From: Sphaeramia orbicularis
Taxonomy: Eukaryota > Chordata > Actinopteri > Kurtiformes > Apogonidae
Direction: 5' to 3'
DNA length: 64,000 bases
NCBI RefSeq assembly: GCF_902148855.1
Contig: NC_043965.1
Coordinates: forward strand, 26,431,523 to 26,495,522
Below are positions 26,266 through 42,587 of the stretch, one piece after another; within the stretch, counting starts at the first letter, position 1; each line of letters starts with the position of its first letter. Both the position numbers and the translations under genes were made by a program. The notes under the pieces were generated by a model. It had not been told where the DNA came from and did not search any database. It saw only the letters and a program-made list of their open reading frames with translations.

Positions 26266-27785
26266 ATGGCTTCGTTTATGATGAAACCTGCTCACCTGCG
26301 CTGTGTTATGGGGATAAGGAGGATAGTTTGCGAACATCGGACTTGGGGATCGTTCATATCAGAGAGAAGGTACTTGTACATACCTGTTCTGCTTCAGTGC
26401 AACCTGTGTGAAGTCATGAGTCTCTCCTGTCATTTGTTATGATGCAGATGTGTGGCTAATTGCTACCAAGTTAAGTAGTAAATATAAAAACAAAACCCAT
26501 CTAAGTCCAAAATATACCAGGAACAACTATTAAAACTGTAGCTTTAAAACCAGTATTTTCTTTTTGTTTCCTCAACAGTTATGTCACTGAAAAGGATAAC
26601 AAAATACCTAAAATATACACCAAAACTGGGGACAAAGGTTCTTTTTTAATATTTCTTATCAATAAATCATCTTCCAAAACAGTTTGATGCGAACAAAGAA
26701 TGACATATTTTATTCTGTTGTCTCTAAAGGTTTCTCAAGCACATTTACGGGAGAAAGGAGACCAAAGGAAGATCATATATTTGAAGCATTAGGAAATACA
26801 GATGAATTGTCATCAGCTATAGGGTAATGTATATTGATCAAAGGGCACAAGTCATTTAGGAAATTGTTCTGATATATACCAAATCTCAATGGAAAACTGT
26901 ATTACAGCTTGGCCAGAGAATTTTGCCTCGAGAAAGGTCACACGTTCATTTATCAGCTCGACAAGGTTTGATCTTTATTTCACATTTATTTACTTTATTA
27001 ATGCCTGACATTTTTCAGAGTGGATATCTGTCAGTATTGTCCTGGTTTGATTACAGATACAATGTGTTTTACAAGATGTGGGCTCCAACATTGCCACACC
27101 TCAATCATCTGCAAGAGAAAGTCATACAAGTATGTACAGCTAGTGTGTCCAGTGTGGAGCAATATGTTTTGTGTTGATAAATTTCTGGGGTTTTTTGTTT
27201 GTTTTTTGTAGAAAGAACAAAATTTAGCAATCAGCCAATTGCAGACCTGGAGAGCTGGATTGATAAATTTACAGAGGAACTTCCTCCACTGACCAACTTC
27301 ATTTTACCTGTAAGACAACTTATGCATCAATATGAAGTCATTTTTAAATGTTCTATCTATGGTTAACATTTGTGCATTATGTGTCACAGTCTGGAGGGAA
27401 GAGCAGTGCAGCTTTGCACGTGGCTCGGACAATCTGTCGGAGAGCAGAACGCAGGTCAGTGATAACTTGTTTTTGATTTTAGTCTTTATTCGGAATCACT
27501 TAAAACTTCCCATTTACATTATTTACTCACAGTTGGTTCTGACATTTAATATTCTTATTGCAGTGTTGCTCCAATTGTGCGCTCAGGGGAGGCAGATCCA
27601 GATGTTGCTAAGTTTTTGAACAGGTTAGTCAAGAGCTCTGTATGAGAATATGTCTCCTTCACAATACATGTGCTTATGTCCTAATAATATTTTCATTCAG
27701 GTTGAGTGACTACCTGTTCACTGTAGCCAGATATGCAGCCATGAAAGAAGGTAATGAGGAGACAATCTACAGGAGACCCGAATGA
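26266..27785 (+). CDS. mmab: Cob(I)alamin adenosyltransferase, mitochondrial, 9 exons, about 231 aa
   Basis: MMAB transfers adenosyl from ATP to cob(I)alamin, making the cofactor of mitochondrial methylmalonyl-CoA mutase. Exons: 26266-26369, 26579-26637, 26730-26823, 26908-26965, 27057-27129, 27212-27309, 27390-27454, 27564-27623 and 27701-27785 (696 nt, 231 aa; human 250). The first about 35 residues are Arg-rich and non-acidic ([16 protein letters not shown]), as expected of a mitochondrial presequence. Family hallmarks follow: the ATP-binding segment [30 protein letters not shown], the arginine-rich helix CRRAERR, and the C-terminal [20 protein letters not shown]. All junctions are GT/AG and in frame. 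A plus-strand AATAAA at 28100-28105 probably ends the transcript about 330 bp after the stop. It is divergent from MVK and tail-to-tail with the ALDH3B-like gene. It looks intact and functional. Confidence 0.97.
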
Positions 27786-28021
27786 CCAGATTTCCAAGTG
27801 AGGATTAAAACAAAGACCTCTTCGCTTTTTATATGCTTGGGGTATTTAATAAATAATGATAAGGTCCAGTGTTGTTTTTGTTGGCATAACATAACAATAC
27901 ATTGCAAAGACAATTTCGGTTTTTCAGTTACTGCATACACATTCAAAAAACTGGTATATTGTAATTTAATTTTCTGCTGAGGTATTGTTCAAATTTGTAT
28001 TAAATCCTGATGATCAACATT

Positions 28022-28027
28022 TTTATT
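28022..28027 (-). terminator. Probable poly(A) signal of the ALDH3B-like gene
   Basis: TTTATT on the plus strand is AATAAA on the minus strand, 180 bp beyond the ALDH3B-like stop codon. It is the first canonical signal on that strand. It lies inside the predicted MMAB 3' UTR. Confidence 0.55.
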
Positions 28028-28099
28028 CCATAATTTTGTATAATATTCAGTCCATTGTTAGATGAGGTTGTATGACTCAGATTTTTGTTATGTTCTTTT

Positions 28100-28105
28100 A
28101 ATAAA
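28100..28105 (+). terminator. Probable poly(A) signal of MMAB
   Basis: AATAAA on the plus strand, about 315 bp after the MMAB stop and roughly 100 bp before the end of the convergent ALDH3B-like coding region. Confidence 0.6.
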
Positions 28106-28206
28106 GAAACAATATGATTGCATGTCTGGACAATTCAGGACACTGTGGGCAGGGTGGGGGGCTTGATTTTCATCCAACATGGCTCTGTCATCACCCTCCC
28201 ACACAG

Positions 28207-31200
28207 TCACAGGATCTGGCACCAGCCCTGGCTCCTCTGGGACAGAGTACTGGCCCATGTCATTAGAGACAGATTGCGTTCTTCATAGGGTGGATAACGC
28301 AAGTATGTGACACACTCCAAATGTGTGCTTCTTAGAAGGCATGACTTCTTGTGAGAGAAGGTATCAAAGCTGTAGCGCCCGTGGTACGAGCCTATTCCAC
28401 TGGCTCTTGTCCAAAAAACATTTGTGTAAAGTTGGCGTAGTGTATGAGAGATTATTCCATATATGCACAGTATACATCTACAGTATACATATGTTTTGCT
28501 TATTTGGTGCCCCTAACTTACCAACTCCTCCAAAAGGCAGAGCCACCATCAGACTCTGCAGGATACTGTCATTGGAACAAAAGCTTCCACTAGAGGTCTC
28601 ACACATTAGTCTGGAGATGACCTGCATTGTTAAAAAGATAAACAGAATAATGTGATGATTGTTTAATCGGTATAGTATGAAAACATTGTCTGAAGTTCAG
28701 AGTTTCTGCTGCATACCTTGCTGTTGCTGGAATATGCATACACGCACAGGGGTTTCTCATGTCTGTTAATGAAGGCTATTGCCTCGTCCACATTGTCAAC
28801 AGTGAGAACAGGAAGAACTGGGCCAAAAACATCCTGTTGCATGATAGAGTCTGACTCTGCCACCTCTGTCAGAATTGTTGGGGCTGCAGACAGAAGACAC
28901 TTTTTGTTTTTTGATAGGTTGATATTCACACATCCATCTCTTTCTGATGCAGGTGTGCTGGATGGTATCACTTTAATCTCTAAAACATTAGATCCTAGAG
29001 ATATTACATGGCAATTTATTGGTTAGACTAGGGTTTACATTATAATGTTTTTGTTTTTTGCCAATTCTTTCATAAATATGTGGAACATGAAGGTTACGAT
29101 TATTGAAAGGACAATAATTATCCACACCTGCATGGATAAGATGGATGGATCATTAGTTAAAGGATAAATTATAGTAAGCAATTGTTTTACATACTAAAAG
29201 CCATAAAGACTGAAACATCATTATGACAAAAATAAATAAATAAATTTAAACTGAGCAAGAGAAATAGTTGAATTTTCAAAAAATACACAGAGAGGATCCT
29301 TACCAATATATTTCTCTCCTTCTATCACCTGCCCACCCACTGCCACTTTTCCAGATCTCCACAAAATGTCTTTTGTTTTGTTGAAAATCTCCAAATTAAC
29401 CATGCGACCAAAACTCCGAGACTCTCTTGGATCAGAACCATAGAACTGCATAAGGCAACACTTCAGGGCCTGGACGAACCGAGCTTTGAGCTCTGTGTGA
29501 CACAGGATGTAGTCAGGAGCCACCAAGCTTTGTCCTGCGTTGTGAAAACGGGCCCAGGCAATGCGCTGTGTGGTGGTGGAAATGTCACAATGTTGGTCCA
29601 CGTAACAGGGGTTCTTGCCACCCAAGACTAGAGTGACAGGTGTAAGTGTGCGAGCTGCAACCTGAGCGATTTTGTTTCCATCCTCCCTGTTTCCTGGAGA
29701 TTGTCAAACATCCACAGCACATTATGATTAAAAAATGCATAATCACAAAAATTATCTTGAGGTTAATTGTTCTACCTGTAAAGAAGACATGATCAAATTT
29801 TAGTTCCACAACCTCAGGCAAGTCATTTGTGCTGGCAAGTATCACATGGAAACATTCCTTGAGGAAAACAAGAAGCATAAATCAGATTAGGCTCTTTATA
29901 GATCCTTTTGTCTTCTTGACTGAAAGGTGGGTGTTCCTATTCTGAAATTTAATCATATTTAGCCTTAAGTCTAATTTATATATAGACTGCTGATGTGAGT
30001 CTATGTGAGCATCATTTAAATAGCCCAGACAAAAAAGTACAGTAACCACTTAAGTAGATTTAATATGAGTCATAATGAGTCATTAAGCTGCTTTGCTGGA
30101 GGGATAGAGTGGTTATGGTCCTACTGGAGTAACCACAAATGAGGTTGTGCCCTTTATCTCAACATATTATCCATGATGAAGGCAATCAAAGTGTCCACCA
30201 GGAATTTATACCACTCACTATTTGTGTAAATGCAAGATACAAAAGCTCTACATTAAACTCCTCCTGCTGTTGCTCCAGCTGTGTAAGTGCTTACATTGTC
30301 CAGGTAGGAAGGTGTGAGACGATGGAGAAGTTCTGCTGTGTGAGTGGTGTACTCAGACGGGCTGATGATTGCACAGTTTCCTACACAAATTTAAAAAAAA
30401 AAAATCATACTAACTTTCCAGTCCTCTGAAAATGTTTAACAAACTGATAAAAGAAAAAAAGAGAGATCTTGTTGCACCTGCTGCAATGGCCCCCACCAGC
30501 GGCACCAGACACATTTGGACAGGACTACACCAGGTCCCCATGATGAACACTACCCCCAGCGGCTCACTGATCACCAGACACTCATCCAGGGAGGTGGACT
30601 ACTCACAGACATGCTCGAAATTAGTTACAATCTAAAAACTAAATAGACATAACTTTTGGCTGACCATATCAGTAAACTCCATGTAAAACACACCCCACTA
30701 TAATCTCACAAAAAGTCCAAGGCAACTTAGGTTTTAATCTGATTTAGGGGTTCAGTACAAAACATTTCTTTGTTTCGGGAAAAAATAATGTTCTCTCCAA
30801 AAGGTTGTGTAAATCTTAAGCAATACTGGCATTAAGAAGATACTTTTGAGAGAAGGGGCTTTAGAAATAATAGTCTCACCAGATTCCTTTCGACGTGTTG
30901 TGGCTGCATCCACTTTTTCAGGTTGTTGATGGCATACAGGGCCTCATTCTTGACAAGGATCAGTTCTGACACAACTGTCTCAAACCGTGGCTGGTCAAGA
31001 AAAGAAAAAAGTGCAAAGGAATCTCTACCATTTTCTTGTTCTATGTAAAGGCATATCATACAGTTATATTAAAGTAACAGTAAAATTCATACCCAGTCGG
31101 TGACTTCCTCACCTTATGCAGGTCCCTTCCAAGAGCATCCACGAAATCACACTCATGTTCCTCCAGCATCCGCACCAGAGCATCCAGTTGAGCCAGCCTG

Positions 31201-31994
31201 AAGCTTTCCTTGATTGTGCGTCCAGCTTTAAAGGCAACTCTAGCCCTTCTTAGTAGATCCACACACTCCAGTGGGTAAGTCTTCATGCACGGCTCCCCCA
31301 GCCTGGTCCTGGAACAAGACACCCACAGCTTTAGTCCCCCCAAGGCCATCAAAACACTCAGACCATAACTTTTAATGTTACCTTCTGCATGTTAAGCGGC
31401 CGTTCCTCTGACAAGCATTGCACGCCTTAACTTTTAAACTCATGTTTGTTGTGGGAAAGTTTGCTTCTGTACTGGCCTTTCTGAATGGAGGTACTGTGCT
31501 GTTTAAGCCCATACAGCAGGTCAGTAAAAGCCCCATTGGCAGGAAGCATAATGAAAATCCCAATAACTCCAGCCAATCAGGTGATGCACTTAAACTAAAC
31601 ATTCAAAGCAGTTTAACATTAACCCATCACTCCAACATAAATCTTGATAGAGAGCCTTACAGAAACAGATAATTAAAAACTTGTCACCCTCATAAAAGAA
31701 CAGATAAGTTATAATAAAGTTGTCTGATTTTCATTAACACTGTATGAGAATGACTTAAAATGACCTTACATGAACTTTAGGCATGTGTTCACATGCTTTT
31801 AATAGATTTTATAGATTTTATATCATTTTCATTAATAATCTGAGTCTCTTTTGTCTATCCATCCCGTATTAAATCAGAATAAACCTGAGTTTTACACTGA
31901 ACCTAAAGCTGAAATAGTACAGTGAATAACATGACATTTACCTGCGCAGCGCTCTGAACCATCTGGATGGAGAAGGGCTCGGTGGATTGCTCAT
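28207..31994 (-). CDS. ALDH3B-like aldehyde dehydrogenase lacking all catalytic residues (predicted pseudoenzyme), 10 exons, 500 aa
   Basis: Coding exons in transcript order: 31994-31942, 31308-31113, 30990-30880, 30598-30478, 30380-30295, 29857-29776, 29693-29304, 28883-28717, 28621-28522 and 28403-28207 (1503 nt, 500 aa). All introns are GT/AG and the frame is unbroken. The protein is ALDH family 3 throughout: RRARVAFKAGRTIKESFRLAQL near the N terminus, LVPLVGAIAAGNC, FDHVFFTG, LGGKNPCYVD, FGPVLPVLTVD, and KPLCVYAYSSNSK; the C-terminal part has LPFGGV and SYHGRYSFDTFSHK. The conserved WNYP is WCSP (Cys144 for the oxyanion Asn). LKPSE is ISPSE (Ser167 for the cofactor Lys). LELGGK is LVLGGK (Val239 for the general-base Glu). 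GQTC is GQSL (Leu273 for the nucleophile Cys). The relative spacings equal those of ALDH3A1 N114/K137/E209/C243. EEIFGP is QDVFGP. The last four residues, CQIL, form a CaaX box, as in prenylated ALDH3B proteins. Dehydrogenase activity is therefore not expected. The role is unknown, and the frame argues against simple decay. Confidence 0.9.
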
Positions 31995-34515
31995 GGTTCT
32001 GCAGGTTCAGTTCAGGTGGCTTCAAGTAAACCGCTCATATATTTCCTCTCAAGAAGAGTCGTACAATGTGGAAAGTAAGCACTGAACGTGGCTCAGACGT
32101 GGCATTTGCACCATAATCCGCCTGTTATTCAGGAGCATTGAGACATTTTCCACTGCACAGCCTCCTGGTCTGGTGGAGGACAGAGTCTGCAAGACTAGAC
32201 TCCACAGTTGTGTTTCAGGCTCTGCAGGTGTTTGTGGTGAACCAATTAATAAATCAGCCTGGGCTTCAAGAGGAAAAAATACTCATGTTTTAAATGATGA
32301 AGTAGATTATTTATATAATACTGCACATGGTTTAACATTACAGGAAAAAGTATCTTACACATAGACAAAGCTTACATAGGACTTTCCTTTTTCAACAACA
32401 CTCTCATTGTATTGCATTCAGTTTTGGAAAGATGAAAACAGTACTTTGACAGGGACAGTGATACATTTCCAGGATTGGTTTTATTTTTGTACTTAAAAGA
32501 GTGAATATTCAAAGTCAGCATTAGCAGTCCACTGGTACATTTAAGGTCTACCCTACTCTTGACATCATTGAAAACAGATGAGTGGCCTCATCAAACTAGA
32601 CAGACAAGCTTATGAGGTATCTTCCATCTCTCTTGCACATACTCAGCGTAGTGTTGTTTTAAGGAGAGTCGATGCAAAATCCTCCTGACTGAATTGTCAA
32701 ATATTTGAAAGGAGTTTCAATCTCATTATTAGACAATCTGTGTTTTAAATATGTATGGTTGCATTTTCATTAATCATATTTTTGCTGTTTTCACACATTA
32801 GTGGCCAAGACATTACTGGTTAAAAACATGGCAATAATGACCAGTATGTTCTACAGCCTGTGTTACTTGCTAACAAAATTCACAAAATTCATATTTGTGA
32901 TAGAAAGCATTTTTTGCATAATAAAGAACTGGTTAAAGAGATGAGATATATATATATTTTTTTTTTGACTCTCAAACATCAGTCTTCAATCTGCTTGATT
33001 ACTAAAGGTCTTTTCATTGACTGCATGACATAATTTAACCCTGTGTGAAGTAATATTTCAGGCTTACAAGGTAACATTCCCCCTAATGTCACTTATACAG
33101 AAGACACAAACAGCAGACACTTGTGCAACATTGCCATCCAAAGGAGTCAAGCAGTCACATTTGGTTTGACGAACCAGTCCATGACATCATGTTGAGAGGT
33201 TTGAACCTCAAATACTTTTCCACATGGCTTAGAAAGTCCACAGAGAGCATTTTTTAGTAAAAGCCTCCTTAGATGTTGTAGTTGTAGTACAGTGGTCAGG
33301 TTTCTGCACTTACTTTTTAGTAGGAACAGGTAAAGTCTAGTTACGTAGCCCCCATTTCTATGGCTTGTTTCCGATATATGTGGATATTGGTTACAGTTTA
33401 ATACAGTCGGATGTGATAGCAGGGGAAATGGCAATACATGAGGCACTCATTACTCAAAGAGAGAAATCTTCAGTTTAACTAGTCGTAAATACAAATACTA
33501 ACATGATTGACTTTACTCTTCATTTTTTTAAGTGAAGGTAAAACACAGATGTGTGACAATGATCAGCTGTGTCTGCTCTACGGGGCAGATACAAATAGTG
33601 GAAAAAACCTTTCCAGTTCTTTCTCTCAAATGTACAAGATGCTACAGCAAAAACACATTTTCTTTCTGTCCTTCTGCATAATCAAATGTTTTTTCATGTT
33701 AATAAATTCTTCACTGCTTCACCAGGGCTGAGGCAGATCATAGGTTTCTGAATATGCTGTATCTCCTCATGGAGAACATAAAAACCCCGGGGCCAAAGTC
33801 TTGCTCAGGTGAGTGCAGTGTTTTTTTAAAAGGGGAGAAATGGAATGAGGTCAACAAGATTTTTTTTCTCCAAATGGTATATAATGTAATAAACACAGGA
33901 TCACTTTTATGAGCCACTCCTCCTTCACAGAGGTTGAACACAAGACATTGATTTGTCTTCCATTTATAAAAGATGCATTATGTTCAGCAAAACATTTTAA
34001 GACTCATCCAATATCAGCTAAAAGTTGCTTGATAATGGAGCCCAAGCTCATAAGTATATTAACAATGCATCGCTTGGTTTCACTTAAGTGAGTCAACCAC
34101 GTGTCTAATGGCTTGCATTGCTTCTGTATTGCTTTCCAGTTCACTTAAAATGGGAGTGTTAGATCCGAGGATGATTCTGTTAAGCCTGAGAAACAGAGAT
34201 TTAGCCACTGTATATCAGTATTTCATCAAGTTAAATACATGACATATTGAATTTTGGGAGTGGCAAAGGGAGATGCCAAAAATTGGATTGTGCTGCAACA
34301 ATAGCACCCCCCTTTGATGCGACGGAGTGCACTGAAAGTCAGAACTCGTCCACATTAATGAAAGACAGAGGGAGACACTGAGGTCCTTCATGATTCCACA
34401 GTGTTTTGATGACTCCCACAGACATGACAGGCTAGTGTCCAAGTAAACTGGGCCTGTTGTTGAATCAGGCTGCTTCACACAACCCTCCTGTGTAGCTTGT
34501 CCCATTGCACTTGAG
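31995..34515. other. Spacer between ALDH3B-like gene and UBE3B, with UBE3B 3' UTR
   Basis: This 2.5-kb stretch lies upstream of the ALDH3B-like start and downstream of the UBE3B stop, both genes running leftward. The first canonical minus-strand AATAAA after UBE3B is at 32480-32485, and an ATTAAA variant is near 33397, so the UBE3B 3' UTR may be 1.1-2.0 kb. The remainder must hold the ALDH promoter. No other gene, repeat family or CpG-rich island was recognised. Confidence 0.45.
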
Positions 34516-40999
<6,484 letters not shown>

Positions 41000-41007
41000 T
41001 GTGCACC

Positions 41008-41560
41008 CTGGCAAAGAAGAATTTACATCACTTAATTGCTGTACTGCTAGATTAGACACTGATAATCCATATGCTTGTATAAACAACATTTTGACAGTGG
41101 CTTTGAACTGCTGAACTTTGAGAATTGTGGCAATAATGCTGTTATCCAACTGCTTTGTTTAACTGATCATAGCGGTTAACTTACCTGCGATATTCCTCAA
41201 ATGAAGATGTTGTCTGGGCCTGAAGGCTCACCTGGCGCTATAGCGCCTTACTCATTTGGTTGTCCTTAAGATCCAAGCAGGAGAAAAGCCACATAAAGAT
41301 GCAGACTAACTTGTCATTTCTGGTGCAGCGGCTGATACAGTAAATATAGCAGGATAGTTAGCACATGGGCTAGTTCACGGCAAGTCGGCTTGATACTATC
41401 TCAGGTAGAATCTTGTCGCATTAATTCAGCCACGTTTATTATCATCGAGCGATTAAGCTTAATCCTTTACCGATGACAGCTACAAAAGCATAGACAACAT
41501 ACCGTTTCGAAATGTAAACAATGACAGGAGCGCCGTACATTGACTGCAACCATTAATCCC
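41008..41560 (-). promoter_or_regulatory. UBE3B 5' UTR and promoter region
   Basis: The first coding exon has an acceptor at 41008/41009 (tctttgccag), nine bases before the ATG. A donor (CCAG|GTGAGC) ends an upstream non-coding exon at 41232, giving a 5' UTR intron of about 220 bp. The non-coding exon carries a perfect 14-bp palindrome GGCGCTATAGCGCC (41234-41247) close to its 3' end. The transcription start is not defined by sequence alone; the more GC- and CpG-containing stretch to about 41560 is the likely promoter. Confidence 0.5.
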
Positions 41561-41929
41561 TTGTGTCGCATCAAATTGATTCCGGGCAGTTTTTGTGATT
41601 ATCTGTCAATGTTTATACAGGAGTCTTAATAAAATAATATGTAACAGACACGTTATAATCCTTGTTTACCTTGTTATAACAAAACAACTTTGTGCATATT
41701 TTGGTGGTCAAAGCTTTAGTCAAGTTATAGAAGGGTGGAGGGGGACTGTTATCACTGTTACCCCTCAAACAGCGGAAATGTGATAACGACTAATGTAATT
41801 AAAGCCACTTTCTGTTATATGTGTGTGGGGGCGGCAGCAGCATAGAGAGTGGGTTGAACTATTACTGTCGTTGCCCTTTTGGTGTAACTCATCGTGAATA
41901 CTTAACAGCTCAATATAAAGAGAATAATG

Positions 41930-42067
41930 TGACTATCCCTTTAAAAAAAATCAACAGGTGACGTCATTTTTATAACTGCGCAGCGTTAGGCCGGAAGGAA
42001 GTGGGTGTTAGCCGTGTTAGCTGACTGACGTTAGCAAGCTACAACTACGAAGTCTGTTGCGGGTTCT
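41930..42067 (+). promoter_or_regulatory. KCTD10 promoter/5' UTR with CRE and ETS sites
   Basis: A perfect cAMP-response element TGACGTCA lies at 41959-41966, a CTGCGCAG palindrome at 41976-41983, and an ETS-type CCGGAAG at 41991-41997, all within 110 bp upstream of the start-codon exon. There is no TATA box. This is typical of a housekeeping TATA-less promoter. The start site is not fixed by sequence. Confidence 0.55.
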
Positions 42068-42550
42068 ATGGTGAATATTTCTTTGGATTTTACTTTCAGA
42101 CAAGCTATAAATATCTTAACAACAACACTCAGTGACGATATGCAGATATATATATGTCATTATTTTAAACTTTATGTCATATTTATTTAATTATTCGTTT
42201 TCGGTAATGCTAACTAACTAGCTTTGTTGTTTTCCTTCGGGCTAGCTCAGGTATACGAAACAAGCCACTCTTTGGATAGAAGTATACGTATGTAATGTTA
42301 AAATTTAATCAGAGGACAACTAACAAATAGTCATTCAAAAGTAATAACGTATATACTGGCAGTAGCGTTTCCACCAAGGATGTCTAAACTATGTGTTAAC
42401 AGTAGTGTCTCTGTCCAGTCTTGTTTTTCCATCCATAGCCTCATCCGGCCACAGGTCTTGGTGTTTTCGGTGAACTTTTTCGGGATCTAGGATTTAGTCT
42501 CCTTTAGACTCCATTTTAAACGCAGCCTCTCTTCTCTTATGCCTGTCTTA

Positions 42551-42587
<37 letters not shown>

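Noticed and set aside
30598-30640. Apparent in-frame TAG at the start of the fourth ALDH3B-like exon
   Set aside because: The TAG is the end of the intron (gtgagtag); the exon begins at the following TCC and family alignment (STSLDECL) supports this.
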